Below, piece by piece: positions 1 through 12,645 of a stretch of 64,000 nucleotides of DNA; position 1 is the first letter of the stretch; each line of letters starts with the position of its first letter. The translations under genes were made by a program, and so were the position numbers. The stretch is from the NCBI RefSeq assembly GCF_010183535.1, contig NC_071332.1:13144001-13208000 (forward strand), in the 5' to 3' direction. Origin of the DNA: Caenorhabditis remanei. Taxonomy: Eukaryota > Nematoda > Chromadorea > Rhabditida > Rhabditidae. The notes under the pieces are model-generated. The model was not told where the DNA came from. It worked only from the letters and a program-made list of their open reading frames with translations, and did not search any database.

Positions 1-456
1 GACTTGAAAACCGCACTTTGTAATTTGGAATCCGCATAACCGGGATTCTGCTGTTATTCTACAGTTGATTAATACAGAATAACACATTGGAACAGAATGA
101 GGGATAGTTGAAGAAACAGTATAGAACAATATAAATATGTACATGAGAGAAAACACAAAAAAATAAGCGTACTTCCCATTAAAACTGATCCAATGCAGTA
201 TCCATGGGTGTTGTGTTGAAATGTGAAAAAGGATATCAATCGGTAGTGAAGCCAGAGTGAAGTAATACAAGTGTGAGAAATATTGTGATATCCATTTTCG
301 TTTTTTAAATATCAAATTCAGAAACAAACCCGCCGTGATCAAAACATAAATGAACAAAAATCTGAGAGTTTCTTGTGGCAAGAATACATCACTTTGGACG
401 CGAAAGGAAAAGTTAACTTGAGGATTTTCCAAAAACCTTTCCGTTTCTTCTTGCAT
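1..456 (-). CDS. Seven-TM chemoreceptor-like gene, N-terminal part, runs off the left edge
   Basis: The start codon (MQEETERFLENP) is at 456. Exon 1 reads through two hydrophobic segments: residues about 30-50 (LRFLFIYVLITAGLFLN, then the basic stop FKKRK) and about 57-75 (YYFTLASLPIDILFHI). A GTACGC donor follows near 176. A second exon appears to start after CTGTAG near 60 and leaves the window. The TM1/TM2 pattern resembles that of the next gene (LP..L..L...YV......FL.L....KK), so the two are probably tandem paralogs. Nematode chemoreceptor is an inference from topology and neighbourhood; I could not assign it to a named sr family. Confidence 0.5.
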   Translation of the reverse strand, partial: MQEETERFLENPQVNFSFRVQSDVFLPQETLRFLFIYVLITAGLFLNLIFKKRKWISQYFSHLYYFTLASLPIDILFHISTQHPWILHWISFNGKYAYFFVFSLMYIFILFYTVSSTIPHSVPMCYSVLINCRITAESRLCGFQITKCGFQV

Positions 457-685
457 TAGAACTTGTGACACTGAAATACATCCGGCTGGGTTGGAAAAAA
501 ATCAGCTGGTAGTACCACTGGAATGCCAATGCCGTTTGATGTTTCCAAAAAACTCGTGAGACCTTATCCAAAAATAGAAAAGATCTAATGTAACAAAACA
601 TAAAGGTTTTTTTAATTCAATAAGAATAAAATCCATTATTTATTTTGTACTTATTTGAGTTTTTGATTTTTTTATATAAAAAATT

Positions 686-1781
686 CTAGAATCTGTTCGG
701 GTAAATATTAACATTGTTGAACCATCTAACAACTGATTTTGATTCCGCTAATGGTATAGCATAGACAAAAAGATAATGTAATACACACGATTCTTGGAAT
801 CCTAGAAGTCGAGTCGAGTATGGATAGGCATTCAAGTGAGAAGTTAGAATTGATAGCAAGATTTGTGGAATCGTTAAGAACTGAACAATTTAGTTGTCAT
901 AGAATGAAACCAATGTTGGCTCACCCAATAAACTGATAGAAATAGTGCAATATGAACCATGCCAATATATTCCACATGGTTGACGCTTAATAGTTTCTTT
1001 GATTCTTTGAAATAATATAACCGTCTTAAAAAGAATACGGTAATTATAAATACTGGAATGTACTTAAGCATATCGAATTCCTGCAAAAAAGTATTTGCCG
1101 TTGTTTCTTTTTCTGTTGATCTTACTATATTATGATTTTCATTCAGATGCAAAGCGATGACGAAGCATTTTTCTGTAACACAGCATAATATTTCCCAGTT
1201 GCCAACTCTATTCCCTCACCTTTTCTTTTGTTTCTCAAAAAATAAACAGATGAAAAAATTGCCAGAACGGCAAGTATCACTTTGTTCCTGAGTTTTTTAA
1301 ATGTGAGGCTTTCCCGATTTTATAAACTAACTTTGTAATTTTTAACCCGAATACATGACTTTTACCGGTGTTGATATTTAAATATATAGAATATACCATT
1401 GTTATAGAAAATGGAATTGGTGGTATATACAAAACGGGGTAACAACTTATGAGTACTGGGACCAATCGGTGGATAACTTCATTTGGTGACATAGTACTTG
1501 AAAATAAAAAGTTTTGAAATGTGATCACGATGAGCACCGAGAAATGAGTTACCGGTACAAAAGTCATAAGGAGACAAAACTGAGGAAAGATTTTCCAAAT
1601 CAAGTTCTGAAAAAAGAAATACTTCAGTAAGTTTTAAAGTTCCAGATGCAATGACCTTTTTCTCTGACAACCGGAAGAGAAACAGAAACGTTGACACCAT
1701 CACATAAACAGTCAAAATTAGTTTTTCCAAGTATAGTCTTGGAAGTTCCACCAGAGTAGAATACTCGTTTGTGTTATTCAT
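686..1781 (-). CDS. Seven-TM chemoreceptor-like protein, family not assigned
   Basis: Five exons join in phase from MNNTNEYSTL (start 1781) to ...VNIYPNRF and a TAG at 686-688. Exon 1 ends SEKK before GTCATT. Exon 2 begins NLIWKIFPQF and ends GLKITK before GTTAGT. Exon 3 holds KVILAVLAIFSSVYFL. Exon 4 holds YIPVFIITVFFLRRL and ends LFLSVYW. Exon 5 begins FLTIPQILLS. The product is about 325 residues with about seven hydrophobic segments, the usual size of a nematode chemoreceptor. The motifs do not match Srw, Str, Srh or Sri well enough to name it. The exon 3 boundaries are the least certain part. I infer a sensory GPCR because the neighbours are chemoreceptor arrays and a paralog lies immediately downstream. 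Confidence 0.5.
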
Positions 1782-2212
1782 TTCGAAAGTATTAAAATAA
1801 TGTGGTAAATAGTGTTTCTGGTTTTAAACGTAACCAGCTGAAAATAAATTTTAATTTTGAAAAAAAAAATTCTATGTAATGTCAAAACACCGTAACCAAG
1901 TTTTTGAAAGTTTCCACCTGTTTCAGTTTGGTATTTGTTACTTACTCACGTATTTTATTCGTATAAAGTGATTTCTTTCGTCATTTTGTTTTCTTGCTTC
2001 TCACGTGTTTTTTTTTTCGTTTTTCTGACTCAATTACTAAAATTTCAGTTTGAAATTGCTTTACAAAAATGCTGATTTATCTGGAAAATAAAAAAGTCAG
2101 ACAGATAATCTTGTCATTAAAACGCCATTACTGAGTAGCTGAAAAAGTGCGTCTCCGTGGTTTTCACTTCCCCCGTAACAAAAACAATAATGCTCATTGT
2201 CGAATAATTCAT
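1782..2212. other. Intergenic, 430 bp
   Basis: No convincing coding exon. It contains T-rich tracts and a CACGTG core at about 2002-2007, some 220 bp upstream of the unassigned seven-TM gene. The flanking bases only partly match the chemoreceptor E-box consensus. Confidence 0.4.
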
Positions 2213-3586
2213 TCAATTTATTCTGATTCCATTCACTGAAGCCACACTAGTCTTGTTCCTGGCTGAAGACAATTTTGTGCGTCCACGGATTCCTATCATT
2301 TTTCTGATTGTATCCCTGTACTGGCTGGACATGAAAACACAAAATATTGAATGGGAAATTGAGTTGAGTGTTAGAAGAAAAGTAAAGTAGATCACAATGT
2401 CGATGGAGAAGAGGCTGAAAATAACACGTTTGGTTCTACTTCATGTACTAAAAGGATCTTACAAAATTTGATCGCTTCTATTGAAAAACACCTTCACCAT
2501 ATAGATCATACCCAACGGAGCTTCAGCGATGAAAAATGCAATTGTCATGAATACGATCAGTTTTGTTGTCAGCTCATTTCTTTCCTCATTTGCTACACTT
2601 TGTTTTCTTCCATTCGACGGTCCAAGATTATGAAATTTCCGTAATTGACGAAGAAGAAAAACAGTGAGAATTGGGAATGAAATACATGGAATGAACTGAA
2701 CTTTGATATTTTGAGAACGAAATTGCTAAACCAAGTCAGATTACCTTTGTCACAATAGCATCGAACATAACATACACTCTCAAAACGATCATGTCATTAA
2801 ATGAAAATAATGGAGTCAACATCACAGAATATGGAGGCCGACTGGTGACATCTTGGTACTCGGCGCAACTGAAAAGCTCAAAAACTTAAAGAATAAAAAA
2901 GTAATTGAGATGAACTCACTTTATTGGCAATGAGAAGGTTCTGTTCTCGACTATCAAGTTTCTAGACAAATAAAATGAAGAAAGAATCGCACTGGTGCAA
3001 AAAACTAGAAACATAAGACAGTACCCAATGGGGGGTTTAGACCAGTTTCGATATCTGATGTTAATATTTTGAATTCAAGTAAATAATTTCAGACATACTT
3101 GTTATCAGTCATTTTTTTCATTATAACTAGCCGCACGGTTGCCATGAGTACTCCCATCCATGAGCTGCATCTTCGGAAATGATCTTGAAATGACCACGCA
3201 ACTAGATCCATATAGATTTTGTATTTATAGGCAGAGGTCACACTGAAAACTGAAGAAGTTAAAAAACACTGAGTAGTTGAGCTACTACCATTCTGGATTC
3301 TCCACATCAACCAGTTGATAGTGTTTGTAGATCGTAGTGAGCATAGTGCAACTATCACTGATTGCAATTCCGATCATCACAACATTCGTTGAAGAAGTTC
3401 TCATAGATTTTCGAGTGAGAATTATAAAGTGAAAAATGTTGATAAAAACCGAGACAAAGCTGAAAGTGAAGTTTGCTCGGTGAAGATAATGAGCAATATT
3501 GCTGAAAACTTTAGATTACTTTTTTGGTTGTAATCCATCAGCACTCACTTTAAAACCTTTTGGAAGCCGTCGAATCCGGAATCCAT
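2213..3586 (-). CDS. Srw-family chemoreceptor (array copy A)
   Basis: Srw receptors are nematode rhodopsin-like GPCRs related to FMRFamide-type peptide receptors. Start at 3586 (MDSGFDGFQKVLN), chosen because the short exon joins in phase (TTA AA|C) to the next exon. Diagnostic blocks in order: HFIILTRKSMRTSSTNVVMI in TM1-TM2, FRRCSSWMGVLMATVRLVIM in TM3, FIPCISFPILTVFLLRQL in TM5, LTTKLIVFMTIAFFIAEAPL in TM6, and SISHSIFCVFMSSQYRDTIR in TM7/tail. The tail ends VASVNGIRIN. About 380 residues in seven or so exons with short introns. No lesion seen. Copies B and C are its closest relatives. Confidence 0.85.
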
Positions 3587-3829
3587 TGCTCACTAAGAAT
3601 GACAGAACAATTCTCAAGGGAAGTGTTAGTCAGATATTGATAATCAAGTTCCGTATAATTCTGTTTGTAACAGAACACGAGTTTTGTTGTTGTGGCTGAT
3701 ATTTTTGTCAAATAGAGGAATAGTTAAGGGATCAGAGAGAAAATTTATGAAAAAAAAATCACTGTCAGCCACTCCCAAACGGTGATTTTATTAAAATGAA
3801 AAACTTAAAGTTTAGAAACGGGTTTTGAT

Positions 3830-5422
3830 TTATGTCATGTGAATCACTTGAGTTGATCCAAAACTAACTTTTTTCTGAGCTGACATTACACTAGTCTTCT
3901 TTTTGATTCTCAACAATGATTTGATTGTTTCTCGATACTGACTGGACATCACAATGCAAAAAATTGGATGAAGAAGTGAGTTGATGGTTACTAATGTAGT
4001 GAAATAAACAACGAATTCGGTGAGCAGACGACTGAAAACTAGTTCAAAATCAAAATGTTGAAGTGGTTAACTCACAATAAGGGATTGCTCCGTTCAATGA
4101 AAGTTTTGAGAGTTGCGATTGCTCCAAGCGGAGCTTCAGCAATAAAGAACGATATAGTTATAAAAATGATAACTTTGGTGGTTAGACCGTGCTTCTCTTC
4201 ATTCTCTTCTGTCACACTGGTTCTTCGCATTTCTGATCTTCTTTCATTTATTTTGTGGATTTGTCGGAGGAGGAGAACTGTCAGAGTAGGGAAGGCGAGA
4301 CATGGAATAAACTGAAACAAGTTATAGTACTAATACGAAGTGATATAAACTTGCTGCTAGAATGAAAACACTCACATTAGAAATTGTAGCATCCAAAATG
4401 AAATAAATTCTGGTTATTAACACTGCTGCAATATTGGAAAGGGGTCTTAAGATAATTGAAAACTTTGGATGACTATCGATGTCTTGATGCTCCGCACAAC
4501 TGAGAGTGTTTATTTAGTTAAAATCATGTCTGTTCACTCACTTCACAGGCAATGAAAAGTTGCGATTTTCAATCACTTTGCACTCAAACTGCCACGTTAC
4601 AGTGAGTAATCCGCTGGCAAAAAACACAATAGCAGCTAAAATAAAACCCATCTTTGGCTCTCCTATTTTGGTATGTCTGTAAATAATAATTGATCAAAAG
4701 ATTGTGTAAATTAGTTGATCTCCTGATATGAATTCACAAATGCTCACCTAACGTTAGACATTTTTCTCATAATGATATATCTCACACTCGCCATCAAGAT
4801 ACCTAACCAACAACTGCATCGTCTGAAATGATATTGAGAAGACCAAGATGTGACGTCCATGTACACTTTCATCAATGAGTCTCCGGTGATACTTAAAGAA
4901 GAACCAGATCAAAATATGTAATATAATCTGTTATATTCTTACCACTCCGGATTCTCTCTGTCCACAAGGTTAAAATATTTGTAAACTGTAGTGAACATGG
5001 TAAAAAGATCACAGACTGCAATTCCAATCATGAGAATATTGATTGAAGAAGTTCGCATGGATTTCCGAGTGATGATTATGAGATGGAACGAGTTGATGAA
5101 AATAGAGATAAATGTGAGACATGTGTTGACTAGAAAAGTGTACGATTCGAGGATTCTAAAAAAATCTTATTAAAAATGCATTTTGTGAACCGAAGAAATA
5201 AATTTTGATTTTTTAAACAGCGAGAGAGAGAGAGAGGGGCGAGTACATGTGAAATGATGTTAGTTTTTGACAAAAGTATACCTCGCTGATATTTTAGAAA
5301 TACTTGAGCTTCTGAGGGAGAATCATAAATGTTTAGGTTTTTAACGTTAAATGTTTTTTTCAAACTCACGTTAATACATCCTGCACGTCTTCCAGTGTGT
5401 CGCCGTCTGTGACCAGCGACAT
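3830..5422 (-). CDS. Srw-family chemoreceptor (array copy B)
   Basis: Start at 5422 (MSLVTDGDTLEDVQDVLT), followed by an intron of about 200 bp that contains a GA microsatellite. Exon 2 carries FHLIIITRKSMRTSSINILM and ends PEW before GTAAGA. Later exons include the TM3 block CSCWLGILMASVRYII, the TM5 block FIPCLAFPTLTVLLLRQI and the TM6 block LTTKVIIFITISFFIAEAPL. The last exon reads LLHPIFCIVMSSQYRETIK and ends QVIHMT with TAA at 3830-3832. The shared exon layout and 5' microexon style place it with copies A and C. No disabling change seen. Confidence 0.83.
5222..5236. repeat. GA microsatellite
   Basis: A short (GA)n run followed by GGGG, inside the first intron of srw copy B. Simple-sequence DNA with no sign of function. 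Confidence 0.6.
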
Positions 5423-5733
5423 TGTTCCAAACCCGCAGAATAAATTTTAATTTTAAAAAAAGATTCAGAGAAAGTAATAGTCAATAGCGAGCTAGACGGG
5501 ACGCCCTCTATTCTCAATTATCTTGTTTTGGTTTTTCACGCATCACTTTTCACTGCGTAACACCTTTTTAATTTGAGGTATGATTATTCTTCAGTAATTT
5601 TACAAATTGATGGTTTGAAGATCCATCAGACATGAATAACAACATGAGAACTCGATATGTACTGCGTTCTGTCTGGTATACTCAACTGTTAAGTCGAAAA
5701 AATTACAATATTCATTCAGATAAAGAGTATCAA
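5423..5733. other. Intergenic between srw copies B and C
   Basis: About 310 bp, holding the promoter side of copy B and the 3' end of copy C. No further exon recognised. Confidence 0.4.
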
Positions 5734-7392
5734 TTAGGTCATTTGAATCCCTTGCACTGAAATAACGCTTGTCTTGTTTCTCGCCGACGACATCTTCGGA
5801 TTTCTTTTCACTCCAAGCATCTTCCGAATGGAATCCCTGTACTGGCTGGACATCATCACACAAAAACTTGGATGAAGAATCGAGTTGATGGTGACGAGCA
5901 TTGAGAAATAAACGACGAAGTCCGTGGAGAGTAAGCTGAACAAAATTCATAATTGGCTGAAAAATTTCGTACGAGTACTTACAGAATAGGGTCATTTCTA
6001 TCGAAGAATACTTTTACAAGATAAATAAATCCCAGTGGCGCTTCTGTCAGGAAGAAAGAAATAGTCAGAATGACGATGAGTTTCGTTGTTAATCCCTTTT
6101 TCTCTTCACTTGAAACACTGATTTTTCTTCCACTGTTTCCTCCAGATTTCTTCATTTTTCGGAGAACTCGTAAAAGAGATATCGTCAGAACCGGAAAGGC
6201 AATGCATGGAATAAACTGAAAAACTAGAAGTTGTTTGACTTTATATTTTAACTTATTGTTTGAAAATGTTCCATGATTTACTCCAAACATTTTCTTGATG
6301 ACCAGACAATTATCGTCTACGAAGTTACACTTTGAAATTGTCATATTTTGATTGGTAAGTTTAAAAGGTTTTGCTAGCTGAACAAGGAAGTAGACGAGAG
6401 GTGTGGTGAGTCATATCAACTTATTTCAATCGACTAATCATTATAAAAATTGTTTTGATTCATCTGTGTCAATTTTAGGTTGCCACTAATTTTTTCAGTT
6501 AGTTTTTCTGGGTGATTAACTTTATAACAGAAATCACACGTTCTCACCTTGGTGACGATCGAATCGAACATCACATAGCTTCTCAACACAATCTGATTGT
6601 CAAAACTGAAGAATGGTGTGAGCATGGTCGAGAACTGTGGAGCACGGTTTATGTTCTGATATTCCGCACAGCTGAAAAATCTCTTTTGGTGGTGTCTCCT
6701 AGTTACGAATAAACTTTATTGGTAGCGGCACACTTCGATTCTCGACAACCATCCATCTAGATTGATATAAAATGGTCTGCAATCCACTGATACAAAACAC
6801 CGAAAATACCATAACCCATCCAACTCGAGGTTCAGACCAATTACCATATCTAAAATAATGAATTTCATATAATAAACAGAAAAAATTATAACAACCTGCT
6901 GACAGTAATTTTTTTTACTACGAAGTATCTTACTGTTGCCATAAGCACACCAAGCCAACATCCACATCTTCTGAACACTACCAAAATAGACCAAACGGTT
7001 AAATCCATGTACACTTTGATACGATACTCCGAAGTGACACAGTCAGAGTTTTCCATATCAACCATGACATAATGTTTGTATAATGTTGTGAGCATGATAA
7101 TTGTGTCACTGATAGATAGACCAATAAGAATAATATTAGTGGATGAGGTTTTCATTGATTTCCGAGATAGAACGAGGAGATGGAATGAATTGATGACGAG
7201 AGAAATACAACTGAGGATGAAGTTGGTCTGATGAAGATAGGAACCGATGCCACTGAACATTGATACGAGATATTTAACTAGTAAGCAAGATCAAACTGAA
7301 TCAAAGAAAATGAACTATTTGAAAACTCACTTCACTACAGTTGCCACTTCCTGTAAAGTTTGGTTCGCACTTCCACTGTCACCAGCCGACAT
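5734..7392 (-). CDS. Srw-family chemoreceptor (array copy C)
   Basis: Start at 7392 (MSAGDSGSANQTLQEVATVV), splicing in phase to GIGSYLHQTNFILSC. Blocks seen: FHLLVLSRKSMKTSSTNIIL (TM1-TM2), FRRCGCWLGVLMATVRYFVV (TM3), CAEYQNINRAPQFSTMLTPF (extracellular loop 2), FIPCIAFPVLTISLLRVL (TM5), LTTKLIVILTISFFLTEAPL (TM6) and ILHPSFCVMMSSQYRDSIR (TM7). It ends VISVQGIQMT. The intron between the loop-2 exon and the TM5 exon (about 6219-6548) is about 330 bp, long for this window, and accounts for the larger span. The reading frame appears whole. Confidence 0.85.
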
Positions 7393-7838
7393 GGCCAGAT
7401 ATTATAGAATGACACATTTTTTGAAGCGAGTCCTATGGGGGATAATCAAGTGATACGACGTAAACTGATTATTTTTCGCGTGTTTTTATTATCACCCAGT
7501 AGACAGAGATGTGGAAGGTGGAACATAATAAACTTTAACTTGATTCCGAAGGCAGGAAGTTTTTGTTCGTGCGATCTGTTGATTTGATTTCAGCTTGAGT
7601 CTGCATTTGCGAATTTCTTCCCCATAAACAAAAAAATCATACATCTCGAAATATATTTGTCTCATGTTTCAGTCAAGGATAGTGTTTTTTCAGAGTTTTC
7701 AGAGATTTTATTTATTATTTATTCAAATACTCAAAGTTCTTTCCTATTGACTTCAAGCTTATTTTTTAACTAGATATTTTCTAATCTTAAAAAAAATATT
7801 CGAGAGGTAAGTAACCATATAAATCAACAAGTTTATAA
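7393..7838. other. Intergenic, 446 bp
   Basis: AT-rich spacer between srw copies C and D. No exon, repeat or RNA gene recognised. Confidence 0.4.
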
Positions 7839-9248
7839 TCAAAAACTGCTCAGAATCGTATTAACTCGGGCCTGCTTCTGAAATCAAAAAATTGAAAGTT
7901 CTGAGATTTCTGCTTAAAAACAATACCTTTATCTTGAAACAATTTAAACAATTGATTAGATTTTTGACAGTTCTTCGATACTGATAAGACATTGCAAAAA
8001 ATATCAAGCAGTGTATTGAGGCATTGATAGTAAACAGAGCATCGCAAAGAAGGACAACATTCTGAGAAAATGTTCTGGAATGATTGAAAATAAATGTGCT
8101 TCAAAGTTTATTAAAAACTCACTCATAATTCATATCTCCTCTCCAGATTCCCTTGTACATATCAACTATTCCCAACGGAAATTCTGATATGAAAAAGGAT
8201 GCAGCCACAAAAATAGTAAGAAATGTGGTTCGGTCTTTTCTAGATTTCCTCACGTTTTTATTAGCGAATGAGATTTCAACAGTTGATGAAGAAATTGTGA
8301 GTGATTTTCTCATTCCATGAATAAGTAGACCAGTGAGAATTGGTAGTGTGAAGCATGGTATCAACTGGAATTTCGGAATGTTGAGCTGGCCGTTTAGGAT
8401 TATATACCTTTGCAAATATTCCTTCCAATATGAGTCTTGATCTTGACAAAAAAGCGTTGTTACTTTCAAAAAATTCATTGAATTGTTGACTGTAAATTGG
8501 GAAACTCTCATCCTCTTCCTGTTTTTGGCAGTCCAGTGGTGTATGCCACGTGTCGATTTGAACAATATCAATGTGTAGATAGAAGAGTAAAGTGAACAAG
8601 AAACTGATAAAAAATGCAGTTAAAATAACTTTCACCCCGTATCTGGGACTGGAAAATTTGTTGTTTTTACTGGTGATATCAGTAATGACAAGATATCTGA
8701 CAACAGCCATCAACATTCCGAGCCAAGCAGAACATCGACGGAACGCATTATGCACGGAAGTAAGAAACAAGTCTAGACGCATTTCGGACAATGAGCGGGG
8801 ACGTGTACTGAAACTTTAATTGATGAGTGTTGAGAGAAGAAAGGAATAAGTTGGAATGAGCAAAAATAAGAGAAAATGGAAAAGTTTCAAAACTTAAACC
8901 TTACCAAACTTCCATCAAATCCATCTCAATGAAACCGTTTCTCACTATTATCATCATACAAACGAGATCACATATGGCTATTCCTGTCATTATCAAATTT
9001 ATCGAACTTGTTCTCATTGATTTTCTAGTCAAAATGATTACATGAACAATGTTCAAGGCACCTCCGATTTTTGAAAATATGAATTCATACCACAAACTAT
9101 AGAAAACAACCTGTCTGAAAACTTTAAGAACATTAGCGAATATTTTGAAAACTTGTGCTTACTGAAAAATCTGTGGAGTGAATTCCTCGATATTTACAAA
9201 TCCGTGATGATTGAACAAAGTAGGAATCATGGAAATCATAACTTTCAT
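7839..9248 (-). CDS. Srw-family chemoreceptor (array copy D, second subtype)
   Basis: Start proposed at 9248 (MKVMISMIPTLFNHHGFVNI); Met codons three and six residues in are alternatives. Exon 1 splices CA|A to QVVFYSLWYEFIFSKIG. Then come NIVHVIILTRKSMRTSSINL, FRRCSAWLGMLMAVVRYLVI, FQLIPCFTLPILTGLLIHGM, TTFLTIFVAASFFISEFPLG and the TM7/tail block ASIHCLIFFAMSYQYRRTVK. A final small exon ends NTILSSF with TGA at 7839-7841. The FLTSVHNAFRR and HTPLDC segments ally it with copy E and separate it from copies A-C. No lesion seen; the N-terminus is the weak point. Confidence 0.8.
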
Positions 9249-9504
9249 GAAAAAAAACTGAAATGGAGTTGGGAAAATAAAAGACCAAAACCAAACGTTC
9301 ATGGTTCACTGAACTTTTTTCTGTCTGAGTTGATGATATCAATACTCAAGTTTTCTTCCACTTCCTCAAGAAAGATACGGGGATAGTCCTTCTTGCAAGT
9401 ATACGTGCGAAAGATCAAAAAACTAGAACAACCAAAACTGATGTTACATTTTCTGAAATTGAAAAAGCATAAGATGGTTAAAAAATTTATTTCAAATTAA
9501 AGAG

Positions 9505-10872
9505 TCACTTGGTTACTTTCGAAACAATAGAAGGTGTTATTTTCTGTTTTCGCTTCAGACAAGGAAAGATGGACAAAATATCCATGACTGTTTTACGATA
9601 CACCGTAGACATTGAGAGACAAATCAGGCAATGAACAGATGCGTTCGCAGTGAATATCGTGTTGCACAGGAATTCCACTGTTTTTATCCCACTCCTGAAA
9701 TTACTAAATCGGTGTCTATTCATAAATCAAAAAAAAAATCCACTGAAGATTCGAATCATTATGCCATATTGCATCGACAATGTATACGATGCCAAGTGGT
9801 AATTCAGTGATAATATATGTTATGGCGATAAAAATAACAACAGAAGTGATACGTTCATTTTGATGAGCTCTGAAAGAAGTAAAAAACTGAAAAAAGGTGG
9901 ATGGATCATGTTGAACCTTATATGTCTCACATCCGCAAAAACTTCTGTTCCAATATTTTTATTGAACGTTTTCAGATTACAAATAAGAAGTCCTGTGAGA
10001 ATGGGAAGAAGTACGCACGGGATTAGCTGAATTTCAATTCAAGAATGGTTCATTTGTTTCTAGATTGCTTCTTACCTTCCCAATTACAGCTTCGACAACC
10101 AATTGAATTCTATGAAACAATCCTTCTTGCATTTCATATAATTTGTTGCAGAGTTGACCATAAACTGGTTCACTCCACTCACTAGAATATTCAGTGCATG
10201 AAGGGTTTGGATGCCATGTTGAAATTTGATCAAAATGAAATTGGGAATAAAAAAGAACGGAGAAGAAGCAGCTGAGAAAAAACGAGATAAATGTCAAAAT
10301 GAAACCAAATCGAGGTTGTGCAATCCGATAGTTCAGAACGTGTTTGATAACCAAATATCTCACCAACGCTATAAGAACACCAAGCCAAGACGAACATCTG
10401 CGTAATCCATTGTGAATAGAAGTCAAGAACCAGTCGAAGTTAACTCGAGATAATGAAGGTGGAGGAGTACTGAAGTTATTAGATCTGGACGACTCAATAA
10501 AAAAAACATTGCTACCATTCAGTTCCCATTGGGTCGATAGTTTCAAATTCCACTCGAATTATGTTGGCCATACTCAAAAAATCACAAATTGCTATTCCGA
10601 TCATTATGGAGTTCACTGATGACGTCGTCATAGATTTTCTAGTAAGAACTATAAGATGAAACAGATTGAGTATGACTCCAATTTTTGAGAATATTTGTTC
10701 AAACCATTGAATCTTATTGGAGAAAGTTCTGAAAAACACCAACTACCACGAAAATTTATTTTCAGTTTGAAGTGACACTGTGAATAAAATTGAAGTGAGC
10801 ACAATAGATACTTTGCATAACTTACTGTATTCCATAACTCGAATGATCATGTGAATGAGCGTGTGATGACAT
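9505..10872 (-). CDS. Srw-family chemoreceptor (array copy E, second subtype)
   Basis: Start at 10872 (MSSHAHSHDHSSYGI), a His-rich N-terminus, splicing CA|A to TFSNKIQWFEQIFSKIG. Blocks: LFHLIVLTRKSMTTSSVNSI, LRRCSSWLGVLIALVRYLVI, YSQFHFDQISTWHPNPSC, LIPCVLLPILTGLLICNL, SVVIFIAITYIITELPLGIV, and ASVHCLICLSMSTVYRKTVM in TM7. The tail ends PSIVSKVTK at 9505. About 370 residues, no lesion seen. It is the upstream end of the minus-strand srw array and is preceded by 400 bp without genes. Confidence 0.82.
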
Positions 10873-11286
10873 CAACTTTCTGTAGGAAATACCCCTAAAA
10901 ATTGAGAGTGTTCTCAAAGAGAGAAGTCTAATTAGCTCGCTTGGAGTAGCTAGAAAAATGTATGCAACGGAAAAAACCAATTTCCAGGTGACTGACTGGC
11001 TGAAATCTCAACATGGAACTACTACAACAAAGCCCAGAAATTTGAAACTGGTCTTAGTTCTTTCTGGTTGATTATTTCTCATAATTGAAAAAAAAACAGA
11101 ACAGAAAAAGTAATGAGCCTGTGGGAAAACATGAAAACTGGAACCAACCAGAATATGATGTTTTTGTTTCCTTATTATATAATTTGATCTTGTCTTCCTT
11201 GTACTTCGTTTATGAAAACATATCAGTTCCAAGAATAAACAAAAATGTGAGAAAGTTCTTTTATTTTTCATTCAAGGAAGTGAATA
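10873..11286. other. Intergenic between the srw and Sri-like arrays
   Basis: 414 bp. Short open frames on both strands lack family motifs or splice context. Nothing else recognised. Confidence 0.4.
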
Positions 11287-12532
11287 CTAGATAATATAAC
11301 TGTTATACGTCGTGTTATGAGTGCTATTTTCGAATTGGATCGGGAGAATTTTCCTCATTGTTTTCCTCAACATATTGAGACTTTGAGAACTACTCGATAG
11401 TTGAGGTATCAAAAACATTCTCAATAACGTTTTACGTAATAAATTATTTGTCAAAAACATGGTTACGGTAGATGCAGCACCATGTTCTTGTATTATCAAA
11501 ACAAGAATGTACGGAAAATAAGGAAAATCTGAAATTTTTAATTAATTGTTCTAATTGATTTCCAGAATTTCGACACTCACGAGAAAATTGAATAAGAATT
11601 GAGATGGCCAGAAGAAAGCCGAGAAGAGGGATGAAAATACAGATTATATGAACAACGGCCTGAAATTTCAACTGAATTGAATTTATATCGTAAATAACAT
11701 ACGGTTAGTACTAAACTTTGAAGAACGTTTCTATGTATAGATGCAGTTCGTTCCGATAGTTGTGTATTAATAGAATTCAGAACTTTGATTGTTACAAACA
11801 AAGCGCATATTCCAGAATAGAGGCATAACACAGTAGCAACAGCACACAATACATAGAAAAAACAAAATATTTTGGATTCGAAATTCATAAAGAAACAATT
11901 GTCACACCACATATACGAGGAGAATTTTCCAAATCTCTTAAAACTTTAGTTAAACAAATCACTGATTGAAATGCTACCTCTTCCATTTTCAATTTATAAC
12001 CGTATTGGTTTTTTAAATCCGGGTAGATCAAAATAGCGAACAAAATTATAAAAAGTATGGTAGCGTAGAAAATATATTCAGTATAATATACCGATTTTCT
12101 CATTTTAGATGGCTCTGCCCTATGCACAATCACAGCTTCCATTCGATATATGAAAAGTGAGAGAGCTGAAACTCCTGTGAAAATTAGAAAAATTGGAAGT
12201 AGTTGAAATATATTGGGAGAATATTCAGCGAAAGGGCCATTGGAACACATTATAGGTATAGGGAGAACCACGGTCACCTTCCAGATGGAGCCCACATGAA
12301 GTTCGAGAAGGAGACCACTGAAATCAAAAAGATGATCCAGCAACTGAACAGACAGAACTTACGAGAAAATATGCGCAGCAAGGTAGTTCCGGTACTTGTT
12401 GAAATGAGATGGGCTTTTAAATATTAAAATCCAAAAAGCTATAAAATAAATGGGAAATGATATCGAACTTGATAAAATATGAATTATGGAAAACGCCGAC
12501 GGCTGTTCAAAACTACATGTTTCATTCAACAT
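11287..12532 (-). CDS. Str-superfamily chemoreceptor, Sri-like (copy F)
   Basis: Five exons. Start at 12532 (MLNETCSFEQP), the conserved start of all members here. TM1 is followed by FKSPSHFNKYRNYLAAHIFS. Exon 2 begins GLLLELHVGSIWKVTVVLPI and carries FIYRMEAVIVHR, the arginine-rich motif after TM3. Exon 3 begins RFGKFSSYMWCDNCFF. A short TM6 exon follows (VHIICIFIPLLGFLLAISIL). The terminal exon carries LVLIIQEHGAASTVTMFLTN and ends NTTYNSYII at 11287. The HG..ST element in TM7 is typical of Str-superfamily receptors. Sri-like is my best guess from the SP..NKYR and MEA.IVHR contexts; Srh is less likely. Its terminal exon is nearly identical to that of copy I. Confidence 0.78.
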
Positions 12533-12645
12533 TTTTGGGATGTTGTTGAAATTGCTCCAAGTGAACCTAAGAAATTGTAGTGAAAATTAAGGAGTTTGTT
12601 TCTCGGTTAGTTTCTTATGGCTGAACTTCCACATAAATTTATTAT

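Noticed and set aside
11008..11294. Frames on both strands between the srw and Sri-like arrays
   Set aside because: No family motif; they overlap each other in a spacer.
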